Part shown: positions 8,787 to 17,645 of the stretch, piece by piece
How positions within the stretch are numbered: the stretch's first letter is position 1
Layout of the letters: the number at the start of each line of letters is the position of its first letter
Source of the DNA: Rhizobium subbaraonis
GTDB lineage: Bacteria; Pseudomonadota; Alphaproteobacteria; Rhizobiales; Rhizobiaceae
Length of the DNA stretch: 64,000 nucleotides
Assembly: GCF_900220975.1 (NCBI RefSeq)
Contig: NZ_OBQD01000001.1
Location: forward strand, 1 to 64,000
Direction: 5' to 3'
The notes under the pieces: model-generated
What the model was told of the DNA's origin: nothing
The model's input: only the letters and a program-made list of their open reading frames with translations
The model's database searches: none
Program-made: the position numbers and the translations under genes

Positions 8787-9677
8787 CTACTCCGGCTCGC
8801 CCTGGCGCCGCAGCATCTCGATGATCGCGGAAAAATCGCGCCCGCCGTTCCCATCCCTGTCGAAGGCGGCATAAAGGCCGGTGGCGGCCGCACCCAGCGG
8901 GGTGGAGGCACCGCTTGCCGATGCGGCGTCCTGCGACAGCATCAGGTCCTTCAGCATCAGGCTTGCGGCAAATCCGGGCTTGTAGTCGTTGTTGGCGGGT
9001 GAGGCCGGCACCGGGCCGGGGACGGGGCAATAGGAAGTGAGCGACCAGCATTGCCCCGACGAGGTGGAGGCAACGTCGAACAACGCCTGATGCGACAGTC
9101 CGAGCTTTTCTGCGAGCGCAAAGGCCTCGCCGACGGCGATCATCGAGATGCCGAGGATCATGTTGTTGCAGATCTTCGCCGCCTGGCCGGCGCCGTTGCC
9201 GCCGCAGTGGACGATCCGCTTGCCCATCGCCTCCAGCAGCGGCCTTGCGCGGCCGAAGGCGGCTTCCGTCCCCCCGGCCATAAAGGTCAGCGTGCCGGCC
9301 GCAGCACCGCCAGTGCCGCCGGAGACCGGCGCGTCGAGCGAGACGCAGCCGGCGGTTTCGGCCAGCGCATGGGCGCTGCGAGCGCTCTCGACGTCGACCG
9401 TCGAGCAGTCGATCAGAAGCGTGCCTGCGGGAACGAGGCCGCAAAGCTCGCGCCAGACGGCAACGACGTGCTCGCCCTTGGGCAGCATCGTGACCACCGC
9501 CTCTGCGTCCTTGACGGCATCGCGCAGCGAGCCGGCGGTAGCCACGCCGGCCTGCGCTGCAGCGTCGAGCGAGGCCTGCGACAGGTCGAAACCCGTCACC
9601 CTGTGTCCGGCCTTTGCGAGGTTGGCTGCCATGGGGCCGCCCATGTTACCCAAACCGATAAAGGCGATCTGCTTCAT
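8787..9677 (-). CDS. mmsB: 3-hydroxyisobutyrate dehydrogenase-like oxidoreductase
   Basis: The 296-residue product shows the beta-hydroxyacid dehydrogenase pattern: an N-terminal NAD(P) fold (IGLGNMGGPMAANL, residues 6-19), the substrate loop (DAPVSGGTGGAAAGTLTFM, about residues 115-133) and the catalytic lysine motif (GNGAGQAAKICNNMILG, Lys near residue 168). The family oxidises short 3-hydroxy acids such as 3-hydroxyisobutyrate, tartronate semialdehyde or related compounds. The symbol follows the closest family in sequence. The context (GMC alcohol oxidase, Liv importer) suggests a pathway other than valine breakdown is possible. It lies between the GMC gene and the MarR gene on the same strand. 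Confidence 0.85.
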   Translation of the reverse strand: MKQIAFIGLGNMGGPMAANLAKAGHRVTGFDLSQASLDAAAQAGVATAGSLRDAVKDAEAVVTMLPKGEHVVAVWRELCGLVPAGTLLIDCSTVDVESARSAHALAETAGCVSLDAPVSGGTGGAAAGTLTFMAGGTEAAFGRARPLLEAMGKRIVHCGGNGAGQAAKICNNMILGISMIAVGEAFALAEKLGLSHQALFDVASTSSGQCWSLTSYCPVPGPVPASPANNDYKPGFAASLMLKDLMLSQDAASASGASTPLGAAATGLYAAFDRDGNGGRDFSAIIEMLRRQGEPE

Positions 9678-9782
9678 ATGTCGTATCCTTCGGTGTTTTC
9701 GAGCCGGCTTGGCCGGGGTCTGGCAGGGCCGGGGCTACGAAAGGGCCGCCGTTCGCCCGGGTCTTCGTCGAAGCGGGGCCGC

Positions 9783-11378
9783 CTAGCGTGCGCCCGCGAG
9801 AATCATGGCTGCGGCCTTCTCGGCGATCATGATCGTTGGCGAGTTGGTGTTTCCCGATGTGATGCGCGGCATCACCGAGGCGTCGGCAATGCGCAGGCGC
9901 CCGAGCGCCCGCAGCCGCAGTTGCGGATCGACGACGCTTTCGGGATCGCCGCCCATGCGGCAGGTGCCGGTGGGATGGAAGATCGTCGTGCCGATGTCGC
10001 CGGCCGCCTTCTCCAGTTCGGCTTCGGTCTCGAAGCTCGGGCCCGGCTTGTACTCGACAGGCTTGAAGCGCGCGAAGGAGGGTTGCTGGACGATGCTGCG
10101 GGTCAGTCGAATCGCACGCACCGCCACGTCGCGGTCGCTCTGTTCGCTCAGATAGTTCGGCCGGATCTCCGGCTGCATGGCGAAATCCGGCCCCTTCGCA
10201 TGTACCGAGCCGCGGCTGTCGGGGCGCAGGTTGCACACGCTCGCCGTCATGCCCGGGAAGGGATGCACGCTTTCGCCGAACTTCTCCAGCGACACCGGCT
10301 GGATGTGATACTGCAGGTCGGCCGTCTCTTTGTCCGGCCCCGACCGGGTGAAGATGCCGAGCTGGCTCGGCGCCATCGCCATCGGACCGGAACGCTTCAT
10401 GAGATATTCAAGGCCGATCGCGGCCTTGCCGAACATGGTGCTCGCCTTCTCGTTCAGCGTCGGCACACCCGTCACCTTGTAGATCATGCGAAGCTGCAGG
10501 TGGTCCTGCAGGTTTTCGCCGATCCCGGCGACGTCCTTCACGGTTTCGATGCCCGCCTTCTGCAGCACCTCGCCACGGCCGATGCCGGAGAGTTCGAGCA
10601 GGTGCGGCGAGCCGATCGCGCCGGCTGCCAGGACGGTCTCCCTGTTCGCGCGCGCTTTCTTCCCCACACCGTCATGCTGAAACTCGACGCCGCGAACCTC
10701 GCCCTCCTCGATGATCAGCCGCCGCGCATGCGCCTTGGTCAGCACGGTCAGGTTGGGCCGGCCGCGTGCCGGCCGCAGGAAGGCCTTCGCCGTGTTCCAG
10801 CGGATGCCAGAGCGCTGGTTGACGTCGAAATAGGCCGATCCCTCGTTGTCGCCGCGATTGAAGTCCTCGATCTCGGGGATGCCGGCCTCGCTTGCCGCCT
10901 TCTGGAATGCGTCCAGCACCGCCCAGCGCACGCGTGCCTTCTCGACGCGCCATTCGCCGCCGGCGGCGTGCATGTCGCTTGCGCCCTTGTAGAAATCCTC
11001 GGACTTCAGGAAGAAGGGCAGGACGTCGTCCCAGCCCCAGCCGGTGCAGCCGAGCTGGCGCCACAGATCGTAGTCGCGCGCCTGGCCGCGCATGTAGATC
11101 ATGCCGTTGATCGAGGAGCAGCCGCCGAGCACCTTGCCGCGCGGATAGTTCAGCGCCCGCCCGTTGAGACCCGCCTCCTTCTCGGTGGTGAAGCACCAGT
11201 CGGTGCGCGGATTGTTGATGCAGTAGAGATAGCCGACCGGAATGTGGATCCAGTGATAGTTGTCGCTGCCGCCTGCTTCCAGCAGCAGCACGCGGTTGTT
11301 GCGGTCGGCCGAAAGGCGGTTGGCGAGGACGCAGCCCGCACTTCCCGCACCGATGACGATGTAATCGAACTGTTCCAT
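9783..11378 (-). CDS. GMC family oxidoreductase (choline-dehydrogenase-like)
   Basis: The 531-residue flavoprotein has the FAD fold right at the N-terminus (YIVIGAGSAGCVLANRLS), GMC signature 1 (GGCSSINGMIYMRGQARDYD), signature 2 (GAIGSPHLLELSGIG) and the C-terminal active-site region (HPTGTCRMGGDPESVVDP, then SGNTNSPTIMIAEKAA), with the conserved His and Asn of the family. Such enzymes oxidise alcohols to aldehydes: choline, aryl or aliphatic alcohols, polyethylene-glycol types. The substrate is unknown. The ATG at 11378 was preferred over one at 11408 because a CGGAG ribosome-binding site precedes it and the FAD fold follows at once. It is co-directional with the Liv importer upstream. Confidence 0.9.
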   Translation of the reverse strand: MEQFDYIVIGAGSAGCVLANRLSADRNNRVLLLEAGGSDNYHWIHIPVGYLYCINNPRTDWCFTTEKEAGLNGRALNYPRGKVLGGCSSINGMIYMRGQARDYDLWRQLGCTGWGWDDVLPFFLKSEDFYKGASDMHAAGGEWRVEKARVRWAVLDAFQKAASEAGIPEIEDFNRGDNEGSAYFDVNQRSGIRWNTAKAFLRPARGRPNLTVLTKAHARRLIIEEGEVRGVEFQHDGVGKKARANRETVLAAGAIGSPHLLELSGIGRGEVLQKAGIETVKDVAGIGENLQDHLQLRMIYKVTGVPTLNEKASTMFGKAAIGLEYLMKRSGPMAMAPSQLGIFTRSGPDKETADLQYHIQPVSLEKFGESVHPFPGMTASVCNLRPDSRGSVHAKGPDFAMQPEIRPNYLSEQSDRDVAVRAIRLTRSIVQQPSFARFKPVEYKPGPSFETEAELEKAAGDIGTTIFHPTGTCRMGGDPESVVDPQLRLRALGRLRIADASVMPRITSGNTNSPTIMIAEKAAAMILAGAR

Positions 11379-11510
11379 GTCGAACTCCGAGCGGAACCTA
11401 TCCCGCACGCCGCGCGGGCGTAACAGGCCGGTTTCCGTGACCCTTTGTGTTGCGGGTGCCGGCCCGCCGGTTGCGCGGTGCCCGGATGGCGCCCGGGCAG
11501 CGCCGTTGAT

Positions 11511-12473
11511 CTAGAAGCCGAGCTTCTTGCCGAGCCGCGAGGCGTGGAGTTCGCCGATGATGCCGCGGCGGAAGAGCAGCACGCAGACCATGAAGACGAT
11601 GCCGGTGATGATCGTGACCGGGAAGTCGGAGGTCGCGAGATAGTTCTGCAGCGTCACCACCAGCCCCGCGCCGACGATCGGGCCGATCAGCGTGCCGATG
11701 CCGCCAAGCAGCGTCATCAGGATGACCTCGCCGGACATCTGCCAGCCGACGTCCGTCAGTGTGGCGAACTGGAACACCAGCGCCTTGACCCCGCCGGCGA
11801 GCCCGGTAAGCGCTGCCGACATCACGAAGGCGCCGAGCTTGTAGCGCGCAACCGAATAGCCGAGCGAGGTGGCGCGGGCCTCGTTCTCACGGATCGACTT
11901 GAGGATCATGCCGAAGGGCGAATTGATGAAGCGCCAGATGATCGCCACACCGACCACGAACACCGCCAGCACGAAGTAGTACATGTTCGTCGTGTTGCCG
12001 AGGTCGACGAAGCCGAACAGGTAGCCGCGCGGCACCGACTGGATGCCGTCCTCGCCGCGGGTGAAGCCCGCCTGCAGGCAGAAGAAATAGAACATCTGCC
12101 CGAGCGCCAGCGTGATCATGGCGAAGTAGATGCCCTGACGGCGGATCGCGACGAAGCCGACCACCAGGCCGAGCAGCGCCGCGCCGGCGACGCCGATCAG
12201 TACGCCGACCTCCGGCGTCACACCCCACTCCTTCATCGCATGCGCGGTGAAGTAGGCAGCACCCCCGAAGAAGGTGGCGTGCCCGAACGACAGCAGGCCG
12301 GTGTAGCCGAGCAGAAGGTTGAACGCGCAGGCGAACAGCGCGAAGCAGAGAAGCTTCATCAGGAAGATCGGATAGAAGAACAGTGGCGCCGCCATGAGGC
12401 AGCCGATGGCGACCAGGAGCATGGTCATCTGGAGCGTGGAGGTGTTGCGCTCGGTCTCAACGTTCGTGGTCAT
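11511..12473 (-). CDS. livM: branched-chain amino acid-type ABC transporter permease LivM
   Basis: About 320 residues with eight to ten hydrophobic segments. The family's conserved stretch is present (GYTGLLSFGHATFFGGAAY), as is the cytoplasmic coupling loop typical of LivM (SIRENEARATSLGYSVARYK). It forms the membrane channel together with LivH. Two starts are possible: MTTNVETE at 12473, preceded at some distance by GGTGGAG, or MRDMVEL at 12503, which would overlap the livH stop in an ATG..TGA arrangement. The shorter form is given. Confidence 0.85.
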   Translation of the reverse strand: MTTNVETERNTSTLQMTMLLVAIGCLMAAPLFFYPIFLMKLLCFALFACAFNLLLGYTGLLSFGHATFFGGAAYFTAHAMKEWGVTPEVGVLIGVAGAALLGLVVGFVAIRRQGIYFAMITLALGQMFYFFCLQAGFTRGEDGIQSVPRGYLFGFVDLGNTTNMYYFVLAVFVVGVAIIWRFINSPFGMILKSIRENEARATSLGYSVARYKLGAFVMSAALTGLAGGVKALVFQFATLTDVGWQMSGEVILMTLLGGIGTLIGPIVGAGLVVTLQNYLATSDFPVTIITGIVFMVCVLLFRRGIIGELHASRLGKKLGF

Positions 12474-12495
12474 TTTTTCGGATAGCTCCACCATG

Positions 12496-13383
12496 TCACG
12501 CATCCCGTCCGAAGAGGCCGGCGGGCCTGAGCAGAAGCACGATCGCCATGATGACGAAGATAACGATGTTGGATGCTTCCGGATAGAAGACCTTGGTCAG
12601 GCCCTCGGCAATGCCCAGCATATAGCCCGTCACGATGGCCCCCATGATCGAGCCCATGCCGCCGACGACGACCACGGCGAAGACGACGATGATGAGGTTC
12701 GTGCCCATCAGCGGCGAGACCTGGTAGACGGGGGCGGCAAGAACGCCCGCGAAGGCGGCGAGCCCGGCGCCGAGCGCATAGGTGAAGGTCAGAAGCAGCG
12801 GCACGTTGACGCCGAACGCCTGGACCAGCACCGGATTTTCCGTCGCCGCCCGCAGGTAAGAGCCGAGCTTGGTCTTCTCGATCAAAAGCCAGGTGCCGAG
12901 GCAGGCGAGCAGCGAGACGACGACCACCCAGCCGCGATAGTTCGGCAGGAACATGAAGCCGAGGTTGGTGCCGCCGCCAAGCTGCGTCGGGGCGGCATAG
13001 GGCTGGCCGGAGGCACCGTAGAGATAACGGAAGGTGCCCTCGATCGTCAGCGCCAGGCCGAAGGTGAACAGTAGTCCGTAGAGCGGGTCGAGCTTGTAGA
13101 GCCGGCTCAGCATGGTCCGCTCGACCACGGCCCCGAACAGGCCGACGATCAACGGGGCAACGATCAGCGCCGCCCAGTAGCCGATGCCGAGATACTGCAG
13201 CAGCAGATAGGCGACGAAGGCGCCCAGCATGTACTGCGCGCCATGGGCGAAGTTGATGACGCGCAGCAGGCCGAAGATGACGGCGAGCCCAAGGCTCAGA
13301 AGGGCATAGAAGGAGCCGTTGATCAGGCCGATCAGCAACTGGCCGAACAGCGCCTGCATGGGAATTCCGAATATCGTGGTCAT
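12496..13383 (-). CDS. livH: branched-chain amino acid-type ABC transporter permease LivH
   Basis: The 295-residue integral membrane protein starts MTTIFGIPMQALFGQLLIGL and shows the LivH hallmarks GSFYALLSLGLAVIFGLLRV and INFAHGAQYMLGAF near the N-terminus. The loop QAFGVNVPLLLTFTYALGAG and the GMGSIMGAIVTGYMLGIAEG segment, both typical of the family, follow. It pairs with LivM. It starts 4 bases after the livF stop, within one translation-coupled importer operon. Confidence 0.9.
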   Translation of the reverse strand: MTTIFGIPMQALFGQLLIGLINGSFYALLSLGLAVIFGLLRVINFAHGAQYMLGAFVAYLLLQYLGIGYWAALIVAPLIVGLFGAVVERTMLSRLYKLDPLYGLLFTFGLALTIEGTFRYLYGASGQPYAAPTQLGGGTNLGFMFLPNYRGWVVVVSLLACLGTWLLIEKTKLGSYLRAATENPVLVQAFGVNVPLLLTFTYALGAGLAAFAGVLAAPVYQVSPLMGTNLIIVVFAVVVVGGMGSIMGAIVTGYMLGIAEGLTKVFYPEASNIVIFVIMAIVLLLRPAGLFGRDA

Positions 13384-13387
13384 GGCG

Positions 13388-14089
13388 CTAGACCCCCAGA
13401 ACCTTGTGGAGCATCGGCATCTGGTTCGGCAGGTCGGATACGGGGAAGTCCGCCACCATCTGGCCGTGGTCCATGAGATAGAAACGATCGGCGATCTTGC
13501 TGGCGAAGCGGAAGTTCTGCTCGACCAGAAGAACGGTCATGCCGCGCTCCTTCAGCTTCTTCAAGACTTCGCCGATACGCTGGACGATGACGGGCGCCAG
13601 CCCTTCCGTCGGTTCGTCGAGCAGCAACATCTTCACGCCGGTGCGCAGGATGCGCGCCATCGCCAGCATCTGCTGCTCGCCGCCCGAAAGCTTCGTGCCG
13701 GGGCTGGAGCGGCGTTCGGCGAGGTTGGGGAACAGCTCGTAGATCTCGTCGAGCGACATGCCGCCTTTGGCGACGACCGGCGGCAGCATGAGGTTTTCCT
13801 CCACCGTCAGCGTGGCGAAGATGCCGCGTTCCTCCGGCACGAAGCCGATGCCGGCATGCGCGGTCTTGTGCAGCGGCACGCCCATCATGTCGCGGCCGTC
13901 GAAGACGATCTGACCCTTTCGTTCGCGCAGGATGCCGATGATCGTGCGCAATGTCGTCGTCTTGCCGACGCCGTTGCGACCGAGAATGGTGATCATCTCG
14001 CCTTCGCCGACCGTCATGTCGACGCCGTGCAGGACATGACTTTCGCCATACCAGCTGTTGAGACCCTTGACCTGAAGCATGGGTTTCAT
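13388..14089 (-). CDS. livF: branched-chain amino acid-type ABC transporter ATPase LivF
   Basis: The 233-residue ABC ATPase has Walker A (GRNGVGKTT), the Q-loop region, the signature LSGGEQQMLAMARI, Walker B (MLLLDEPTEGLAP) and the H-loop region (LLVEQNF). LEPTEGLAP-type Walker B endings and the short length are typical of LivF. The ATG at 14089 is only one base after the livG stop and has a strong GAGGAGG ribosome-binding site, so a longer open frame reaching 14152 was rejected. Confidence 0.9.
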   Translation of the reverse strand: MKPMLQVKGLNSWYGESHVLHGVDMTVGEGEMITILGRNGVGKTTTLRTIIGILRERKGQIVFDGRDMMGVPLHKTAHAGIGFVPEERGIFATLTVEENLMLPPVVAKGGMSLDEIYELFPNLAERRSSPGTKLSGGEQQMLAMARILRTGVKMLLLDEPTEGLAPVIVQRIGEVLKKLKERGMTVLLVEQNFRFASKIADRFYLMDHGQMVADFPVSDLPNQMPMLHKVLGV

Positions 14090-14090
14090 C

Positions 14091-14873
14091 TCAGGCCTCC
14101 TCCGTGCCCATGTAGGCGACGCGGACCTGCTCGTTGCGGCTGACGGTGGCATAGTCGCCCTCGGCCAGGATCTCGCCGCGCTGGAGCACGGTGACGTGGT
14201 GGCAGATGTCGGCGACGACGTTGAGATTGTGCTCGACCATCAGGATCGCCCGGTCCTTCGACAGGTCGGTGATGAGACGGGCGATGACGCCGACGTCTTC
14301 CTGGCCCATTCCGGCCATCGGTTCGTCGAGCAGCAGCACTTTCGGATCCAGCGCGAGCGTCGTTGCGATCTCTAGCGCGCGCTTGCGGCCGTAGGAGAGG
14401 TCGGCGGCCATGCCGTTGCGCCAGCGCTCCAGGCCGACCATCGAGATCAGCTCGTCCGCACGCGCGTTGAGGCTGTTCAGCGACGACAGCGGCTTCCAGA
14501 ACTGCGTGGCGAGATGGTTGGGCCGCTGAAGCGCCACCCGCACGTTGTCCAGCACGGAAAGGTGTGGGAAGACGGCGGAAATCTGAAACGAGCGGACGAG
14601 ACCCATGCGGGCCACCTTGTCGGGCGGCGTTCTGGTGATATCGGTGCCGAGCAGGGTGATCGTCCCGTGGGTCGGCTGCAGGAACTTGGTCAGGAGGTTG
14701 AAGACCGTGGTCTTGCCGGCGCCGTTCGGCCCGATGAGGGCGTGGACACGGGCATGATGCACGTCAAGGTCGACGTCCTTCACCGCCGTGAAGCCACCGA
14801 AATCGCGCCGGAGGCCGCGGGCGGAAAGCACCACCCGCGGATCCGGCCGTGTCTGTCTTTCAGACATAGCCAT
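14091..14873 (-). CDS. livG: branched-chain amino acid-type ABC transporter ATPase LivG
   Basis: The 260-residue ABC ATPase has Walker A (GPNGAGKTT), the LivG-type insertion with RSFQISAVFPHLSVLDNVRV, the signature LSYGRKRALEIATTLAL (the LSYG variant is normal in LivG), Walker B (VLLLDEPMAGMGQED) and the H-loop (ILMVEHNLNVV). It lies 17 bases downstream of the binding-protein gene. A GGGAAC ribosome-binding site supports the ATG at 14873; a second ATG two codons later is possible. Confidence 0.9.
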   Translation of the reverse strand: MAMSERQTRPDPRVVLSARGLRRDFGGFTAVKDVDLDVHHARVHALIGPNGAGKTTVFNLLTKFLQPTHGTITLLGTDITRTPPDKVARMGLVRSFQISAVFPHLSVLDNVRVALQRPNHLATQFWKPLSSLNSLNARADELISMVGLERWRNGMAADLSYGRKRALEIATTLALDPKVLLLDEPMAGMGQEDVGVIARLITDLSKDRAILMVEHNLNVVADICHHVTVLQRGEILAEGDYATVSRNEQVRVAYMGTEEA

Positions 14874-14890
14874 GTCTTGTTCCCAGATAC

Positions 14891-16099
14891 TTACTGGGTC
14901 ACCAGATCGCAGCCGCTCTTGGCCGGATCGATGAAGGCTTCCTTGCCCGGAATGGTCGCGAGCACCTTGAAGTAATCCCAGGCAACGTCGCTCTCGCCCG
15001 GCTTCTTCACCTCGAGCAGATACATGTCGTGGATCATGCGGCCGTTCGGGGCAACCGTGCCGTTCTGGGCGAAGACATCGTTGACCGGCATCTCGTGCAT
15101 GGCCTTGGAGACGGCATCGGCATCATCCGTGCCGGCCTTGTCGATCGCCTTCAGGTACTGCGTGACGGCGGAGTAGGTGCCGGCGTGGACCATGTTGGGC
15201 ATCCGCCCGGTGCGCTCGAAGAAGCGCTGGCCGAACTTCGCCGATTCCTCGTCGCGGTTCCAGTAGAAGCCCTCGGTCAGCGTCAGGCCCTGTGCCGCCT
15301 CGAGGCCGAGGCCGTGCACCTCGGCAAGCGTGAAGAGAAGCGCGGCCAGGCGCTGGCCGCCGGCGACGATGCCGAACTCGGCTGCCTGCTTGATGGCGTT
15401 GGAGGTGTCGAGGCCGGCATTGGCAAGCCCGATCACCTTGGCGCCGGAGGACTGGGCCTGCAGAAGGAACGAGGAGTAGTCGGTCGTTGCGAGCGGGTGG
15501 CGAACCGAGCCCGCGACCGAACCGCCATTCTCCTTGACGAAGTTCGACGTGTTCTCTTCGAGCGAATAGCCGAAGGCGTAGTCGGCGGTGAGGAAAAACC
15601 AGCTGTCGCCGCCCTGCTTCACGAGCGCGCCGCCGGTGCCGACGGCCAGCGAATGGGTGTCGTAGGCCCAATGGAAGCCGTAGGGGCTGCACTGCTTGCC
15701 GGTGAGTTCGGTCGTCGCAGCCCCGGTGTTGATCGTGATCTTCTTCTTTTCCTTCGACAGCGCCTGCACCGCAAGGCCCACCGACGAAGAGGTCAGCTCC
15801 ATGATGCTGTCGACCTGCTCGGTGTCGTACCACTGGCGCGCGATGTTGGAGGCGATGTCGGCCTTGTTCTGGTGGTCGGCGGTCACGACTTCCACCGGTG
15901 CGCCGCCGGCCTTGCCGCCATAGTCCTCGACCGCCATCTTCGCCGCTTCGTAGGACCACTTGCCGCCGAAGTCGGCATAGACGCCCGATTGATCGTTGAG
16001 GATGCCGATCTTCACCTTGCCGTCGGAAACGTCGGCGGCCTGGGCGGTGGCGCCCATGGTGAGCAGGATGGCGGTGGACGCAATGAGGCTGTAACGCAT
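14891..16099 (-). CDS. ABC transporter substrate-binding protein (Leu/Ile/Val-type, Peripla_BP_6)
   Basis: The 402-residue product begins with a signal peptide (MRYSLIASTAILLTMGATAQ, cleavage near Ala-Gln-Ala/Ala). The mature part opens with VKIGILNDQSGVYADFGG, the typical start of type I periplasmic amide/branched-chain amino acid binding proteins, followed by the MAVEDYGG segment. The ligand is not predictable and need not be an amino acid: many Liv-type binding proteins in rhizobia bind aromatic acids, amides or polyols. It is the first gene of the long minus-strand series, has a strong GGGAGGAG ribosome-binding site, and diverges from a LysR gene across a repeat-rich 173-base spacer. Confidence 0.9.
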   Translation of the reverse strand: MRYSLIASTAILLTMGATAQAADVSDGKVKIGILNDQSGVYADFGGKWSYEAAKMAVEDYGGKAGGAPVEVVTADHQNKADIASNIARQWYDTEQVDSIMELTSSSVGLAVQALSKEKKKITINTGAATTELTGKQCSPYGFHWAYDTHSLAVGTGGALVKQGGDSWFFLTADYAFGYSLEENTSNFVKENGGSVAGSVRHPLATTDYSSFLLQAQSSGAKVIGLANAGLDTSNAIKQAAEFGIVAGGQRLAALLFTLAEVHGLGLEAAQGLTLTEGFYWNRDEESAKFGQRFFERTGRMPNMVHAGTYSAVTQYLKAIDKAGTDDADAVSKAMHEMPVNDVFAQNGTVAPNGRMIHDMYLLEVKKPGESDVAWDYFKVLATIPGKEAFIDPAKSGCDLVTQ

Positions 16100-16143
16100 T
16101 GATTTCTCCTCCCAGAGACAAACAGACTGCGGATCTGTTCAGA

Positions 16144-16205
16144 AATTGGCCGATCGCTCTCCCGACGATTGGCCCTCCATGCGCCAGTTTCGCCAATTGG
16201 CCGAT
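16144..16205. promoter_or_regulatory. direct repeat AATTGGCCGAT, candidate LysR operator
   Basis: The 11-base sequence AATTGGCCGAT occurs at 16144-16154 and again at 16195-16205, 51 bases apart (about five helical turns). A further GATTGGCC lies between them at 16167, and the right copy overlaps the perfect palindrome GCCAATTGGC at 16192-16201. The position between the binding-protein gene and the divergent LysR gene suggests a regulator array, but binding is inferred. Confidence 0.5.
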
Positions 16206-16244
16206 TGACGCAAGGCCCAGCCCGGACTAATTCCAAACATGCTC

Positions 16245-16260
16245 TGTTCATTTTTGAACA
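16245..16260. promoter_or_regulatory. inverted repeat TGTTCA-N4-TGAACA before the LysR gene
   Basis: A perfect 6-base inverted repeat with a TTTT spacer ends 12 bases before the LysR start codon. It could be an autoregulatory site. It does not give the textbook T-N11-A spacing, so assignment to LysR is tentative. Confidence 0.35.
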
Positions 16261-16272
16261 GAAGGGGGAGGC

Positions 16273-17214
16273 ATGACGGGCAATCCGCATTTCACCTGGG
16301 ACGACCTGATGTACTTTCTGGCGGTCGCCAGGACCGGTCAGCTCTCGACCGCGGCGCGACGGTTGCGGACCAGCCACGCGACGGTTTCCCGCCGCATCGA
16401 CCGGCTCGAATTCGCGCTCAAGGTGAAGTTGTTCGAACGCAATCCGCGGGGCTACGTGCTGACCGCGGTGGGGCAGCGTTTCGTTGAAACTGCCGAGAAA
16501 ATCGAGGCCGAGGCCGATCGGCTCCAGGCGGAAATCTCAGGCGGCGCCACCGCGCAGCGGGGGGTGATCCGCATGAGCGCGCCGGAGGGTTTCGCCAACT
16601 TTTTTCTCACCCACCGGCTGCGGGATTTCACCGCCGGATTTCCCAATCTTTCCCTCGAACTGGTGACCATCCAGCAGATCATGTCGCTCTCGCGCAAGGA
16701 AGCGGACCTCGCCGTCGCCCTCGATCCGCCCAAGGCCGGACCGTATTTCTACGAGAAGATCTCAGACTATAGTCTACATGTGTACGGCTCGCGGCAGTAC
16801 CTGCGCGAGCACGGTCCTGTGCAAAACCGCGACGAACTGCTCCAGCACCCGTTCATCGGCTATATCGAGGACATGATCTTCGCGCCCGGCCTCGACTATC
16901 TGGGTGACGTTCATCCCGGCATCAAGGCGCGCTTCCAGAGCTCCAGCATCTTCGCCCAGCTGACGGCGACGCGAAACGGGCTCGGGCTGTGCATCCTCCC
17001 GCATTTCGTGGCCAAGCAGCATCCCGAACTCGAGATCGTGCTGGCAGACGAGGTGGAACTGAGGCGCAATTACTGGCTGATCTGCCACCACGACCTGCGC
17101 AACGTCCCGCGCGTGCGCTGGGTGATCGATTTCCTGTTCACCATCGTCCGCTCGAGCGTCGCGTCGTTCCTCCGGGAGCTGGATGACAGCACGGTCAACG
17201 CACCGCGGCGCTGA
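16273..17214 (+). CDS. LysR family transcriptional regulator
   Basis: The 313-residue product has an N-terminal winged HTH (FLAVARTGQLSTAARRL, then SHATVSRRIDRLE) and a C-terminal effector-binding domain starting near residue 90 (GVIRMSAPEGFANFF). It is divergent from the Liv-type binding-protein gene, the usual arrangement for a LysR activator of an adjacent uptake and catabolism operon. A GGGGGAGG ribosome-binding site precedes the ATG. The effector is probably the transported compound or an early intermediate. Confidence 0.9.
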   Translation: MTGNPHFTWDDLMYFLAVARTGQLSTAARRLRTSHATVSRRIDRLEFALKVKLFERNPRGYVLTAVGQRFVETAEKIEAEADRLQAEISGGATAQRGVIRMSAPEGFANFFLTHRLRDFTAGFPNLSLELVTIQQIMSLSRKEADLAVALDPPKAGPYFYEKISDYSLHVYGSRQYLREHGPVQNRDELLQHPFIGYIEDMIFAPGLDYLGDVHPGIKARFQSSSIFAQLTATRNGLGLCILPHFVAKQHPELEIVLADEVELRRNYWLICHHDLRNVPRVRWVIDFLFTIVRSSVASFLRELDDSTVNAPRR

Positions 17215-17261
17215 CATCGTCGAAGCCGGAGAAAGGCCGAAGGCGCCGCCTTGACGGAAGG

Positions 17262-17645
17262 TCAGGCTTCGTTGGGGTCGCTGTCGGGCGCAGGCGTCCT
17301 GCTGACGGAGGCTGGCACGTCCGGATTGCCCTCTGCACGTTCCCGGTGCAGCGCCGACTGGGCGAGCAGCATGAGCGTCACCGGTGTCGTCACCGTCACG
17401 AAGATGCCGATGAGGATCTCGTGGAAGACCGGTCTTCCGCTCGTGACGGTGAAGAAGATCATCGACGCGATCACCATGGCGCCGGTGCCCCAGCTGGTGC
17501 CGAGCGTGGGGGCGTGCAGCCGCTCGAAGAACGTCGGCAGGCGCGCCAGGCCGATCGTGCCGATCAGTGCCAGCGAGGCCCCGAGCAGCACGAAGGCGGA
17601 AACGACGATCTCGGCCCAGAACGGCAGGGTGGCGGCCTCGTTCAT
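17262..17645 (-). CDS. phaG: Na+(K+)/H+ antiporter subunit G
   Basis: The 127-residue membrane protein of the MnhG/PhaG family has three hydrophobic segments and the family pattern LLGASLALIGTIGLARLPTF and FERLHAPTLGTSWG. It is part of the multi-subunit Mrp/Pha antiporter in the inner membrane, used for pH adaptation and Na+ or K+ export. It starts by a 4-base ATGA overlap with phaF and ends the operon. The acidic, Pro-rich C-terminal tail (after about residue 105) is variable in the family. Confidence 0.92.
   Translation of the reverse strand: MNEAATLPFWAEIVVSAFVLLGASLALIGTIGLARLPTFFERLHAPTLGTSWGTGAMVIASMIFFTVTSGRPVFHEILIGIFVTVTTPVTLMLLAQSALHRERAEGNPDVPASVSRTPAPDSDPNEA

Noticed and set aside
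9051-11423. 790-codon frame opposite the mmsB and GMC genes
   Set aside because: Antisense shadow that spans two well-supported genes.
11479-11499. GC-rich hairpin after livM as a terminator
   Set aside because: A 7-base stem without any T-tract on the minus strand; the GMC gene may be read through.
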